NCBI RefSeq assembly: GCF_022482905.1 | Contig: NZ_JAKVOI010000001.1 | Location: 2,295,958-2,359,957 of the forward strand | Direction of reading: 5' to 3' | Length of the DNA: 64,000 nt | From: Clostridium sp. | GTDB taxonomy: Bacteria; Bacillota; Clostridia; Clostridiales; Clostridiaceae | Shown: piece after piece, positions 43,864 through 52,929 of the stretch | Numbering within the stretch: the first letter of the stretch is position 1 | Layout: the number at the start of each line of letters is the position of its first letter | Translations under genes and position numbers: made by a program | Notes under the pieces: generated by a model | Databases searched by the model: none | Seen by the model: the letters and a program-made list of their open reading frames with translations, nothing else | Told to the model about the DNA's origin: nothing

Positions 43864-44694
43864 ATGGACAGTATAATAATAAAAGATCTTGAAGTATATG
43901 CTTTTCATGGAGTAAACCAGCAGGAGAAGGATCTTGGGCAAAAATTTCTGCTGTCCCTTAAAATGTTTCTTGATCTGGATAAAGCCGCTCAAAACGACGA
44001 TATATCCAGAACCGTCAACTATGCAGAACTATGCCTTCAAATCGAGGATGAATTCAAGGCACATAAATATAATCTGATCGAAACCGCAGGCGAAAAACTG
44101 GCTGAATTCATTCTCTCAAAGTACGATTTTATAAAAGGATTGAAGCTGACCGTAAAAAAGCCTTGGGCACCCATTGGCAGACCTGTTGCCTATGCTGCTG
44201 TGGAAATTCATAAATTCTGGCATGATGCATATATTGCACTGGGGTCTAACATGGGTGACAAGGCTGGGAACATAAAAAAGGCTATCAATGCCATTGACAA
44301 TTCAACATACTGCAAAGTAATGAGAAGCTCCGGCAATTACGAGACCAGACCCGTAGGATATACCGACCAGGATAATTTCATAAATTCCGCTGCACATATA
44401 AGGACAATGCTTACACCGGAGCAGTTGATAAAATTTCTCCTGGGTGTGGAAAAAAACCTGAAAAGGGAGCGTATTGTAAAATGGGGGCCAAGAACCATTG
44501 ACCTGGATGTTCTTCTCTACGATAATATAATTTCAAGCTGTGAAGATGTAATAATTCCCCATCCAAGGATGCATGAGAGGCTGTTTGTATTAAAACCGCT
44601 TTCCGAAATAGCACCATACATCCTTCACCCTATTTTAAATAAGAGAATAATGGACATAGAAAAAGAAGTGTCCGAAAAGCAGACACTCCTGTAA
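43864..44694 (+). CDS. folBK: Bifunctional dihydroneopterin aldolase / HPPK
   Basis: 276-aa fusion. Residues 1-118 are dihydroneopterin aldolase (VYAFHGVNQQEKDLGQKF, the final AAVEIHK). Residues 120-276 are 6-hydroxymethyl-dihydropterin pyrophosphokinase (AYIALGSNMGDKAGN, NYETRPVGYTDQDNFIN, WGPRTIDLDVLLYD, PHPRMHERLFVLKPL). The two catalyse consecutive steps, so fusion channels the intermediate. The operon thus covers folE to folP; dihydrofolate synthase and reductase are not present here. Confidence 0.95.
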   Translation: MDSIIIKDLEVYAFHGVNQQEKDLGQKFLLSLKMFLDLDKAAQNDDISRTVNYAELCLQIEDEFKAHKYNLIETAGEKLAEFILSKYDFIKGLKLTVKKPWAPIGRPVAYAAVEIHKFWHDAYIALGSNMGDKAGNIKKAINAIDNSTYCKVMRSSGNYETRPVGYTDQDNFINSAAHIRTMLTPEQLIKFLLGVEKNLKRERIVKWGPRTIDLDVLLYDNIISSCEDVIIPHPRMHERLFVLKPLSEIAPYILHPILNKRIMDIEKEVSEKQTLL

Positions 44695-44705
44695 CTTAAA
44701 TTCGA

Positions 44706-45815
44706 CTACAGGTGGCCAATCACCTGTGCCGGATTACCATTGTGTAATTTTAGTTTTTCCAAATCCATTATTGCATTATAAATCATGTCTCTTGTTATTT
44801 TATAAGGGACATGTTTTATATCCCCTGTTTCCATTGCCTTGTCCAATATAGTGTCAAGATCCTTTTCCTCTACTTCGATATCGGCCAGGCAGACTGGAAG
44901 ACCCATACTCTTATTGAAACTGTAGATTCTATCACGTTCTTTATAATTCTTATCGCATGTAAGCATCACAAGTACTCCATAGGATACAACTTCTCCATGA
45001 AGATGATTTTTTTCCACATGTTCAAGCATGGTGCATCCATAATATACGGAATGTGCAAGGCAGCTATTATAATCGTTTATTACAAGAACTGATACAAGCC
45101 CTGTAGTAATTATTATATTTAAAATCACCTGTCCCAATTCACTTGAAACTTTGTTATTTCTAACATCTTCATAGGCCCTTCTGCCATATTTCAAAAGAGG
45201 GTCAACACAATTGCGACTTATATCCACACCTAAAGTATTGGTATGATCGAGTTGATCACCTCTTGATGAGAAAGTACATTCATATTCCTTGGACAGTGCA
45301 TCTCCTATACCCGCCCATATAAAATGATCTGGCGCTTCTGCTATTATTTTTGTATTTATAAAACAATGAATTGCAGGTTTTTTAGTAAAATATAATTCTT
45401 TAAATACATGTTTGTCATCATATATAACTGTAGTTGCAGTTATTGAAGCACAATTTGAAGCTATTGTAGGGAATGTAAACAGCGGTTTCCCCAACTGATC
45501 GCACATGGTCTTGCTTGTGTCAACACTTCGTCCTCCCCCAACTGCAAACACCATGTCAGCATTTTTAACCGATGTGTTCCTTTTCAACAGCTCTACATTT
45601 TCATAGGATGAATCACCTCCAAACCATACAAAATCCACTATCTCTATATTTGAGCCCTTTATACCTTCCAAAAGCAATTCTTTGGACTTTGCCATTGCTG
45701 TCTTTCCTCCAATTACAACGGCCTTTTTCCCATAGGGTTCACATATTTCAGGAATTTCCTTGTAAGCATCCTCTCCTATACTATAACTCGGTAAAAATAC
45801 GCTATAACTGCTCAT
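44706..45815 (-). CDS. Iron-containing alcohol/glycerol-dehydrogenase-like enzyme
   Basis: 369-aa protein of the DHQ-synthase-like/Fe-ADH superfamily, nearer to glycerol dehydrogenase than to FucO. The NAD-binding GGG motif is FAVGGGRSVDTSK, and metal-ligand histidines lie in CLAHSVYYG and LHGEVVSYGV. Convergent with the folate operon, 12 bp apart. A T-box leader with its own consensus promoter precedes it, so expression should respond to uncharged tRNA, probably tRNA-Ile. That suggests a role linked to amino-acid metabolism, such as reduction of an amino-acid-derived aldehyde, and not glycerol use; the substrate is inference. Confidence 0.85.
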   Translation of the reverse strand: MSSYSVFLPSYSIGEDAYKEIPEICEPYGKKAVVIGGKTAMAKSKELLLEGIKGSNIEIVDFVWFGGDSSYENVELLKRNTSVKNADMVFAVGGGRSVDTSKTMCDQLGKPLFTFPTIASNCASITATTVIYDDKHVFKELYFTKKPAIHCFINTKIIAEAPDHFIWAGIGDALSKEYECTFSSRGDQLDHTNTLGVDISRNCVDPLLKYGRRAYEDVRNNKVSSELGQVILNIIITTGLVSVLVINDYNSCLAHSVYYGCTMLEHVEKNHLHGEVVSYGVLVMLTCDKNYKERDRIYSFNKSMGLPVCLADIEVEEKDLDTILDKAMETGDIKHVPYKITRDMIYNAIMDLEKLKLHNGNPAQVIGHL

Positions 45816-45849
45816 TTATCTTTCCTCCCCTAATTATTTACAATATTTT

Positions 45850-46122
45850 GGACAAAATAAAAAGACCTAATCTCAATTAATTAGAGACAAAGTCTTAAAT
45901 CTGCGGTACCACTCTATTTGCTACTAAAAGTAACCTCTCAATATTCAGCAATACAACAGCTGCTGCCGGCTATGCTTACACAATAAACTATTATCTTCAG
46001 CTAGCTACTCCAGGGCGATCTTCATTCTCAAGCAAATCCTGTCTTTCACCAGGCAACAGGTCTCTTATAATATGCTTAGTAGAACTAACTTTTCCCAATC
46101 ATCATAATGATTTTTTCAATTT
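45850..46122 (-). ncRNA. T-box leader (tRNA-sensing riboswitch), probably isoleucine
   Basis: Minus-strand leader with the T-box core AGAGTGGTACCGC (45915-45903). It is followed by a terminator (arms AAGACTTTGTCTC and GAGATTAGGTCTT, 45862-45896) and a T run, 47 nt before the dehydrogenase start. Upstream, a Stem I region begins near GGGAAAAGTTAG, with a distal hairpin CCTGT...ACAGG and the sequence GAATGAAGATCGCCC on its 3' side. The TGGT bulge predicts discriminator base A73. With the rule that a purine follows the specifier, ATC (Ile) fits best; GAT (Asp, G73) does not. The specifier is inference, the T-box itself is clear. Confidence 0.9.
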
Positions 46123-46128
46123 TTAATA

Positions 46129-46157
46129 ATTATATTATTTATCTTCTTCGATGTCAA
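46129..46157 (-). promoter_or_regulatory. Consensus promoter of the T-box transcript
   Basis: Minus-strand TTGACA (46157-46152), 17-bp spacer, TATAAT (46134-46129): a perfect vegetative promoter, about 310 bp upstream of the dehydrogenase start. Confidence 0.85.
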
Positions 46158-46199
46158 GCATTACATTTTATTAATTTTTGATAGGAAAGCATACTAAAA

Positions 46200-46665
46200 G
46201 CCAAAGCCACCAGTTATCTTTATTTTCAAAGATTAACTGGTGGTCAAGTAACTCCCAACTCGTCTGAACCATTTGATTCTACCTGAATATTCATCACCCT
46301 TTTCGATTTTTTCTACAACATTTTACATATTGTAAAACCTATCTAAGATCAACTTACTTTATGTGTAATTTTAAAGGCCATAGTATCATCAATAAAATTG
46401 ACTTTCTGTAATAGTTTATACCTTTCCATTACACCACATCTTCAACTGTCATTCTGCATTCCATATACTCAACTGAACATTTACTTTTCACTATCATATA
46501 CTTCCTGCTCTCCAACCTTATCAGATGTTATCTCTTTTAATGAACATTCTCTTAAATCAAATGTCCATCAGCATCTCAGCCATACTTTCCAACACTTTAA
46601 AAACAACTTTTAAATCATCTCCGAGTTAGGAGTGCTCTAGGAAGAAGTTTTATCCTTCTTCTTGA
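46200..46665. mobile_element. Possible non-autonomous element or relic bounded by strong hairpins
   Basis: This gene-free stretch carries a 15-bp hairpin at one end (46207-46243, arms CCACCAGTTATCTTT and AAAGATTAACTGGTGG with one bulge). A second hairpin lies at the other end (46641-46661, GAAGAAG/CTTCTTC). Related short sequences CTCCCAACTCG and CCGAGTTAGGAG sit just inside each. Between them only broken short frames are seen. End hairpins with no terminal inverted repeat resemble IS200/IS605-derived elements, but I could not find a transposase fragment, so the call is weak. Confidence 0.25.
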
Positions 46666-46793
46666 TTTTATTATATAGTAAACGTTTAAATATGTCAATA
46701 ACTTTTTAATATTTTTTTGCATTATGGTTTAAAAGTATATATCCTGTAAATAATTAAGGTATACTAATTCTAAATATCTGAGGAGGGCTGCTG

Positions 46794-46973
46794 TTGATTA
46801 AAGAAATAGATCACATAACTGCACTAAAAGCTGTCTATACTGGAAATCCTGAAGGAAAATTTATAAGCAGGGACAGCAGTTTGTGGATAGCAATAGACAA
46901 TACGGGAGAAAGACTTAGGAAAAAGGAGTTCAAAAACATAGAAGACTGCAAAAAATTTCTAGACAATAAATAA
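46794..46973 (+). CDS. Small conserved-looking protein, 59 aa
   Basis: Open frame starting at a TTG, 7 nt after GGAGG. The peptide, beginning MIKEIDHITALKAVYTGNP and ending in IEDCKKFLDNK, looks like a compact alpha/beta domain without membrane segments. Family not recognised. A palindrome TAAACGTTTA lies about 105 bp upstream (46679-46688). It is a single gene. Confidence 0.55.
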   Translation: MIKEIDHITALKAVYTGNPEGKFISRDSSLWIAIDNTGERLRKKEFKNIEDCKKFLDNK

Positions 46974-47175
46974 ATCTTATATGGAACAATTGTAACAGCA
47001 TCAGAATTAAACGTAATTCACTATTAATAGTTATATTCTATATTTTATTGGACCTTTCAAGGACATTAATTCTACATAAATGTTATATTCAAATTTAGTT
47101 AATCAATATAACACCTTATTGTCACAATGGAATTATATAATTGCTCAATAAAGTCTATAGAAATGGAGTTCAATT

Positions 47176-48204
47176 ATGGATATGGAGCTTAATATAAATT
47201 CAACAAAATATAGAAGCTGTTACTTTGACAATTTAAAATTTCTTCTGATCACTTTAGTAGTAATCGGCCATGCTATTGAACCATTAATTGGTTTATATCC
47301 AAATATCAAATTGGCATATAATCTTATATACTCTTTTCACATGCCTCTTTTTGTTTTTATTTCGGGTTATTTTTCTAAAAATATCAGCAATGACAAAAAA
47401 AATTTTTCTAAAATTGCCGGAATTCTTGCAGCTTATATTATTTTCCAATTGCTGTACTCTTTGTTCAATATCTACATACTTAAAGCAGAAAATTTCAAAA
47501 TTACTTTTGTCTATCCATACTGGACTATGTGGTATCTCCTTTCAATTTTTATATGGAATCTTATATTGCCTTATTTTTCAAAAGTCAGATATTCTATCAT
47601 AATAGCAGTTGCTATCTCCATATTGTGCGGATATGATAATAACATTGGATATTACCTGAGTTTGTCAAGAACTATAATATTTTTCCCATATTTTTTGATG
47701 GGCTACTTTTGTCACAAATATCATATAAATACTATGAGAAAACACATTGAAAAAAAATATGCTGTTTTGGGTTTATTAACTGTTTTCCTGATAATATATT
47801 TGCTGAATGGTAAAATTGACTATAGATGGTTCTATGGCAGTTTCACCTATTCACAATTGGACGGTTTAAATTATCCCAAATTCCTACTGCGTATGTTTAC
47901 ATATATTTTAGCCATATCCATATCCACCTTTGTCTTAACTCTCATTCCAGACAAGAAATTATTTTTTACAAAATTGGGTTCGAGGACCATGGCTGTATAT
48001 GTATTTCATGGTTTCATCATCAAGATATTAGTTAAATATAATTTTTTTGATTATGTAAATTCCATTATAAGTGAAATATCCATTATCCTGCTTTCACTAC
48101 TTATTGTAATATTGCTTTCTTCCAAATTCATCAATAAATTCACCAAGGTTATAATTCATCCAGGATTTTTTAAACAGATAAATTTGAACAAAAGTACTAA
48201 TTAA
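47176..48204 (+). CDS. Membrane acyltransferase (acyltransferase-3 / fucose 4-O-acetylase-like)
   Basis: 342-aa protein with about ten transmembrane helices. The family start YFDNLKFLLITLVVIGHAIEP carries the conserved histidine (near 32), followed by YSFHMPLFVFISGYF and a late MAVYVFHG segment. Such proteins O-acetylate cell-surface glycans. Its 3' end overlaps that of the convergent SGNH esterase gene by 8 bp, which hints at a paired acetylation and deacetylation function. The ribosome site is TGGAG. Confidence 0.82.
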   Translation: MDMELNINSTKYRSCYFDNLKFLLITLVVIGHAIEPLIGLYPNIKLAYNLIYSFHMPLFVFISGYFSKNISNDKKNFSKIAGILAAYIIFQLLYSLFNIYILKAENFKITFVYPYWTMWYLLSIFIWNLILPYFSKVRYSIIIAVAISILCGYDNNIGYYLSLSRTIIFFPYFLMGYFCHKYHINTMRKHIEKKYAVLGLLTVFLIIYLLNGKIDYRWFYGSFTYSQLDGLNYPKFLLRMFTYILAISISTFVLTLIPDKKLFFTKLGSRTMAVYVFHGFIIKILVKYNFFDYVNSIISEISIILLSLLIVILLSSKFINKFTKVIIHPGFFKQINLNKSTN

Positions 48205-48889
48205 CATACTTTTCTATTTCCTTCTTCCACAACAAATATCCAAGACCATTTAAATGAGTACCATCGTAAGTATATCTGCCTGACAATTTATCATGTTCTA
48301 CAAATTTATCAAATAAATCTATATATATAATTTTGCTGGCACTTAGTTTTTTTAGCTCATTATTTAAAAATTTGACATCCCTGTTGGATTTAATATTATT
48401 GTTCGGCAATATACTCTCAACATAAATAATCGTATCCGGGGAATTAATCCTTATTTGATTCAAAATCTGTTTATAATTGTTAAATATATAGACTCTATCC
48501 TCATTATGTAAAATATCATTAATTCCTATCATTAAAAATATTTTTTTAGGATACCCTCTGGTAATTGTATTCAATCTGTTTAAAATACCACTTGTAGTAT
48601 CTCCGTCAATCCCTCTGTTTTTTATATCTGGATTATCAAATACTTCCATCCATTCAGATCTATTTGTAATGCTGTCTCCTAAAAATACGATATCCTCACT
48701 TTTTATGTTCAAAGTTTCAAACTGGCTCTGTCTTGCTAAATAATAGTCATTCTTTACAATATTTTTATTTATGTTCTGTTTTTGTAAAATTTGTACTCTA
48801 TGGTGTTCATAAATTGTATGTATACTCCAAAATATAAAGAATATATTCAGTAATACAGATACAAAGCATATAATATTCCTCTTTTTCAC
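48197..48889 (-). CDS. Signal-anchored SGNH/GDSL-type esterase
   Basis: 230-aa protein with an N-terminal membrane anchor (about 5-24) and an extracytoplasmic Lipase_GDSL_2 domain. The four SGNH blocks are visible: FLGDSIT (S73), the glycine block GIDGDTT, LMIGINDI (Asn) and YDGTHLNG (D209, H212). Likely role: removal of acetyl or acyl groups from surface carbohydrates. Convergent with the acyltransferase gene, with overlapping 3' ends. Confidence 0.85.
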   Translation of the reverse strand: MKKRNIICFVSVLLNIFFIFWSIHTIYEHHRVQILQKQNINKNIVKNDYYLARQSQFETLNIKSEDIVFLGDSITNRSEWMEVFDNPDIKNRGIDGDTTSGILNRLNTITRGYPKKIFLMIGINDILHNEDRVYIFNNYKQILNQIRINSPDTIIYVESILPNNNIKSNRDVKFLNNELKKLSASKIIYIDLFDKFVEHDKLSGRYTYDGTHLNGLGYLLWKKEIEKYVN

Positions 48890-48913
48890 ATCTATGCCTC
48901 CATATTAATATCC

Positions 48914-48949
48914 ATAAAAAAATGATACAGGTCTTCTGCCTGTAATCAT
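48914..48949 (-). terminator. Terminator after the 124-aa gene
   Basis: Minus-strand stem ATGATTACAGG against CCTGTATCAT (one unpaired base) with a 7-nt loop, followed by TTTTTTT. It starts at the stop codon of the gene at 48946-49320 and separates it from the esterase gene. Confidence 0.75.
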
Positions 48950-49320
48950 TCAATCATCCCTTTCTGTTCCAATAAGAACCTGTATTCTTTTGAAAGTCTC
49001 ATGAATTTTTCCCTGTCATTTGTGTCCAGGGACATGTTAATTGCACTTTTTATTATTGACAGCCTATTTTCTATATATTCATCATTGGATATCCATTCAT
49101 AGATTTTAGCTATATCATTGTTTACACTATATTCCAATGCCGTATAAGTCATAAAAAAACTCAACCAGTGATTATGTGAATAATATTTTATAAAATCAAT
49201 ACCATATTGCAATTTCTTAATTGTATACACATCTGAACTTTGATGCCTCCATATCACCCACACCTTGCTGTTGTCTTCTAAATTTCTGATATCATTATAA
49301 TTTAGTAATTCTCCTTTCAT
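48946..49320 (-). CDS. Hypothetical cytosolic protein, 124 aa
   Basis: Start chosen at 49320, after GGGGAGA; an upstream ATG 51 nt earlier lacks a ribosome site. The protein looks alpha-helical and soluble, with aromatic-rich segments (VWVIWRHQSSDVY, YYSHNHWLSFFMTY) and a charged C-terminus. I do not recognise a family, and the neighbours (SGNH esterase, SDR enzyme) give no direct hint. It has its own terminator. Confidence 0.6.
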   Translation of the reverse strand: MKGELLNYNDIRNLEDNSKVWVIWRHQSSDVYTIKKLQYGIDFIKYYSHNHWLSFFMTYTALEYSVNNDIAKIYEWISNDEYIENRLSIIKSAINMSLDTNDREKFMRLSKEYRFLLEQKGMIE

Positions 49321-49493
49321 AAAATCATCTCCCCAAAACCTAATCATTGTAAAAAACTTTGTCCCTTTCAAATAATATATGAATTTCCTACTAATATTAA
49401 ATGCAATAATGTCATTTTATGTGCAAAATCAGAACATGTATATATCTATTTAAAATACAAAAACTATCATAAAAAATAGGAGGTATTTTTAAT

Positions 49494-50369
49494 ATGAACG
49501 ATAATTTTTATCTGAACTTCCCTCAATCAGTTCCACAGCAGAAACAGGATAGGCAGCCTGGAACTGAGTCCCAATTGAATCCAAGACCAGTATTTGAAGA
49601 CCATGGTTATACAGGTTCCGAAAAGCTTAAAGATAAAACGATCTTAATTACAGGCGGTGACAGTGGTATAGGAAGAGCGGCTGCGACAGCCTTCGCAAAA
49701 GAAGGAGCTGATCTGGCAATAGTTTATTACAATGAAGACGGAGATGCAGCTGATACAAAAAATATAATAGAACAAAACGGCAGAAAGTGTATTCTAATCC
49801 CCGGAGACGTTTCAGACGACAATTTTTGCAAATCTGCAGTTCAAAAATCAATAGATACCTTCGGCAAAATAGATGTGCTTGTAAATAATGCAGGTGTACA
49901 ATATCCACAAAATAGTATCGAGGATATAACAAACGAACAACTTGAAAAAACCTTTAGAACAAATATTTTCAGTATGTTCTATCTGACAAGGGCAGTACTT
50001 CCACATTTCAAGCCCGGCTGCAGTATTATAAATACAGCTTCCATAACGGCTTACAGCGGAAATGAAACTTTGATAGATTACTCTTCCACAAAAGGTGCTA
50101 TTGTATCTTTTACACGTTCTCTGGCTCTATCCCTGGCAGGCAGAAAAATAAGGGTTAACTCAGTAGCTCCCGGTCCTGTCTGGACTCCCCTTATTCCTTC
50201 ATCATACAGTATCCAGAAAGTCGGTGAATTTGGATCAAATAATCCTATGGGAAGACCTGCACAACCGGTTGAACTGGCATCCACCTATGTATTTCTCGCC
50301 TCGCCGGAAGCCTCTTATATAACCGGAGAAATCATACACGTAAACGGCGGACAGTTTGTAACAGGTTAA
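49494..50369 (+). CDS. Short-chain dehydrogenase (general-stress-type SDR)
   Basis: 291-aa SDR with a roughly 45-residue N-terminal extension typical of the YhdF/YdaD stress group (PQSVPQQKQDRQPGTESQL). Cofactor motif TGGDSGIGRA, NNAG motif VLVNNAGVQYP, catalytic Ser in NTASITAY and Tyr-x-x-x-Lys as YSSTKGA. The C-terminal ends in ITGEIIHVNGGQFVTG. It reduces or oxidises an unknown small carbonyl or alcohol with NAD(P). A hairpin (GCAAAAAGGGAC/GTCTCTTTTTGC, 50377-50406) follows the stop. Confidence 0.9.
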   Translation: MNDNFYLNFPQSVPQQKQDRQPGTESQLNPRPVFEDHGYTGSEKLKDKTILITGGDSGIGRAAATAFAKEGADLAIVYYNEDGDAADTKNIIEQNGRKCILIPGDVSDDNFCKSAVQKSIDTFGKIDVLVNNAGVQYPQNSIEDITNEQLEKTFRTNIFSMFYLTRAVLPHFKPGCSIINTASITAYSGNETLIDYSSTKGAIVSFTRSLALSLAGRKIRVNSVAPGPVWTPLIPSSYSIQKVGEFGSNNPMGRPAQPVELASTYVFLASPEASYITGEIIHVNGGQFVTG

Positions 50370-50433
50370 AAATACTGCAAAAAGGGACTGATACGTCTCT
50401 TTTTGCGATTTGAAAAGTATTGCTATTTTATTA

Positions 50434-51654
50434 CTATTTTATTACTATTTTATTATACTTTTTCTTTCCTCTTCTTATCAACATACTTCCTTCTTTAAAG
50501 TCATCTATGCTAACAGCAAAATTTATATCGCTAATTTTTTTGTCATTTACAGTAAGTCCTCCCTGCTTTATGAGCCTTCGCACTTCACTTTTAGACGGTA
50601 ATATAGCCGTATTCACAAGAAGATCAACTATGCTGCAGCTACAACTGTCCTTATCTATTTCAACAGTTGGAACATCATCCATGTTTGAGCCACCTGAAAA
50701 CAGTGCCTCTGAAGCTGACCTTGCCTTATCCGCATCATCTTTCCCATGAATTAATTTTGTAACTTCATATGCAAGAATTGCCTTCGCCTTGTTTGTTTCC
50801 GAATCCTTAAGAGCTCCAAGTCGCCTTACCTCGTCCATAGGTAGAAAAGTCAGAAGTGCCAGGCACTTCTCAACATCGGAATCATCTATATTTCTCCAGT
50901 ATTGATAAAATTCATATGGACTGGTTTTTTCTTTATCCAACCATATGGCTCCCCCTTCCGTTTTTCCCATTTTCTTTCCGTCACTCTTGGTCAACAGTGT
51001 AAATGTCATTCCATAGGCAGGTTTTTTCTCTTTTCTTCTTATAAGATCAACACCTGCAATTATATTCGACCATTGATCGTCCCCTCCCAGCTGGAGAACA
51101 CAGTCATATTTTCTGTTGAGCTGGAGAAAGTCATAAGCCTGCATCAACATATAATTGAATTCAAGAAATGTAAGACCTTTTTCAAGTCTCTGCTTATAAC
51201 ACTCTGCCGTAAGCATCTTGTTAACTGAAAAGTGTACACCTATTTCACGGAGAAAGTTTACATAATTCAGATCCATCAGCCAGTTTGCATTGTTATCCAT
51301 TATTGCCTTATTGTCATCAAAATCCACCAATCTTGAAAATTGTTTCTTGAAACATTGTGCATTGTGCTCAATCTGTTCTCCTGTAAGCATCTTTCTCATG
51401 TCCGTCTTTCCAGTGGGGTCACCTACCATTGCAGTTCCCCCTCCGAGAAGTGCTATTGGTCTATGTCCAGCCCTTTGCATATGTGCCATAACCATCATCT
51501 GTAAAAAATGACCTACATGGAGACTATCTGCCGTTGGATCAAATCCTATGTAAAAAGTTACCTTTTCCTTTCCAAGTAATTCCCTTATTTCTTCCTCATG
51601 AGTGGTTTGTTTTATATAACCCCTTTCTAAAAGGATATCATAAACGTTAGTCAA
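50434..51654 (-). CDS. tyrS: Tyrosyl-tRNA synthetase
   Basis: 406-aa class I synthetase. HIGH motif as HVGH (ADSLHVGHF), KMSKS motif as KMGKTEGG, and tyrosine-site residues in [12 protein letters not shown] and [11 protein letters not shown]. The C-terminal S4-type RNA-binding domain (about 340-406, [16 protein letters not shown]) is present. The start is a TTG 6 nt after GGTGGAG; a GTG 12 nt upstream lies in that site. Unlike many Firmicute tyrS genes, I see no T-box in the 300 bp upstream. Confidence 0.96.
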   Translation of the reverse strand: MTNVYDILLERGYIKQTTHEEEIRELLGKEKVTFYIGFDPTADSLHVGHFLQMMVMAHMQRAGHRPIALLGGGTAMVGDPTGKTDMRKMLTGEQIEHNAQCFKKQFSRLVDFDDNKAIMDNNANWLMDLNYVNFLREIGVHFSVNKMLTAECYKQRLEKGLTFLEFNYMLMQAYDFLQLNRKYDCVLQLGGDDQWSNIIAGVDLIRRKEKKPAYGMTFTLLTKSDGKKMGKTEGGAIWLDKEKTSPYEFYQYWRNIDDSDVEKCLALLTFLPMDEVRRLGALKDSETNKAKAILAYEVTKLIHGKDDADKARSASEALFSGGSNMDDVPTVEIDKDSCSCSIVDLLVNTAILPSKSEVRRLIKQGGLTVNDKKISDINFAVSIDDFKEGSMLIRRGKKKYNKIVIK

Positions 51655-51972
51655 CTTTTGCTCCACCTTTCAATATGTTTATTCTTATCAATTAAGTATT
51701 AGTATATAATTAAAGTTAATTTTTATCAACTATAGTCAATGTAAATTAATTCATATCCCAAAATTGATATCCCCCTGCCACTGATATACAAACATATTTT
51801 CCCAATGCATCATATTGTTTTTTTATTACTATATGATATAATGAATGTGGAGTTCTACTCCAATTAAATATTGTAAGTAGGCCAAATTTTTTCAAGGTAC
51901 CAATTTCTCCTTAAATCTAGGGGGTAGTTATCAAGAATAAAATTAGTCCTATGATTTTAAGGAGGTTTTTTT

Positions 51973-52134
51973 ATGCCAGACAAGACTATTACATGCAAGG
52001 ATTGTGGAAAAGAATTCGTATTCACAGAAGGTGAACAGGAATTCTACAAGGAAAAAGGTTTTGAAAATGATCCTGTACGATGTCCTGATTGTAGAAGAAA
52101 AAGAAAGGCCGAAAGAAATAGAACAAGAAGATAG
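51973..52134 (+). CDS. Small zinc-ribbon protein, 53 aa
   Basis: Too short for most gene finders but convincing: AAGGAGG ribosome site, two CxxC pairs (CKDCGKEF and CPDCRRKRK) and a basic C-terminus (RRKRKAERNRTRR). This matches the small 'probable zinc-ribbon' family common in clostridia. It probably binds one zinc and perhaps nucleic acid. A terminator follows at once. The 306-bp gap upstream has a TATAAT box near 51836 and a short GGAGT/ACTCC hairpin, otherwise nothing. Confidence 0.8.
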   Translation: MPDKTITCKDCGKEFVFTEGEQEFYKEKGFENDPVRCPDCRRKRKAERNRTRR

Positions 52135-52142
52135 TAAATAGT

Positions 52143-52168
52143 TAGGAGAGGTAAAAAAACCCCTCCTA
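52143..52168. terminator. Bidirectional terminator
   Basis: Arms TAGGAGAGG and CCCCTCCTA (one mismatch) with an A-rich 8-nt loop and TTATTATT after it, between the zinc-ribbon gene and the convergent ECF transporter gene. Confidence 0.65.
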
Positions 52169-52171
52169 TTA

Positions 52172-52738
52172 TTATTTGCTCCTGATTAAATTTGCCTTTT
52201 TCAAAACTTTCCCAAGAGGAAGAGCTATAGCTGCTCCTGCAATTGACTGGGCTATGTTTCCCGGAATTTCTGCCGCCGATAATACAAATGCCTGTGGAAA
52301 TGCTACATTTGTTACAAAATGCATGAGAACAACTCCTGCAAAATAATAAGCTGCTATCATCCATATCCCGGCAGCTACACACGCCATCGCATTATTCAAA
52401 AAACTTTGTCCATCATATTCCTTTCTATAGGCAATGGATGCAGCAATATATGCCATTATTCCCTTTATAAAAAATGTAAATGGTGCCCAAATAGCATAGG
52501 GTGATAAAATATCAAACAAACTCATACCTACTGCTGCAGAAAAGAATGCTTTTTTCCTTCCCAATAAAATAGCAGCCAATAGTACCATACTGTCCCCCAA
52601 ATGGACTACACCTTTAAATACAACTCCAGTAGGTATATTTATTACAGCTGTTGCAATATAAGTCATAGCTGCCATAAGAGAAATCTGTATAATATCATGT
52701 ACCTTCAATCTGCTCAAATCCAATTTCTTTTGTTCCAT
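52172..52738 (-). CDS. ECF transporter substrate-capture (S) component
   Basis: 188-aa membrane protein with about six helices. VFKGVVHLGDSMVLLAAILLG and GMSLFDILSPYAIWAPFTFFIKG are typical of the ECF riboflavin-S-like family, which captures a vitamin or related micronutrient and relies on a shared energising module encoded elsewhere. No vitamin riboswitch is visible upstream, so the ligand cannot be named. The ribosome site is AGGAGG. Confidence 0.8.
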   Translation of the reverse strand: MEQKKLDLSRLKVHDIIQISLMAAMTYIATAVINIPTGVVFKGVVHLGDSMVLLAAILLGRKKAFFSAAVGMSLFDILSPYAIWAPFTFFIKGIMAYIAASIAYRKEYDGQSFLNNAMACVAAGIWMIAAYYFAGVVLMHFVTNVAFPQAFVLSAAEIPGNIAQSIAGAAIALPLGKVLKKANLIRSK

Positions 52739-52929
52739 ATAATTAAGCCCTCCTAGATTAATTTATCGATTAATATACATTATATTTACAAACATAGAAA
52801 ATTCAAAATGTATGGGTACAATTATTTTAGGTTATAACTTTATCTTATGGGGAAACACTAATACAGTAAATAGAATTTAGTAGGGAGGTACTGCTGCTAT
52901 TAATTTCAGATTTGGGCAGCAGAGTTTAT

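Noticed and set aside
44708-44727. ACAGGTG/CACCTGT hairpin as a terminator between folBK and the Fe-ADH gene
   Set aside because: It lies within the last codons of the dehydrogenase gene and has no T run on either side.
46398-46613. Plus-strand open frame of about 71 codons in the hairpin-bounded block
   Set aside because: No ribosome site, low-complexity Ser/Phe/Leu/His content and no family resemblance; treated as chance.
51655-51972. T-box leader expected before tyrS
   Set aside because: No GGTGGTACCGC-like core; the only GGTACC (near 51895) lacks the surrounding T-box context and is far from tyrS on the other side of a probable plus-strand promoter.
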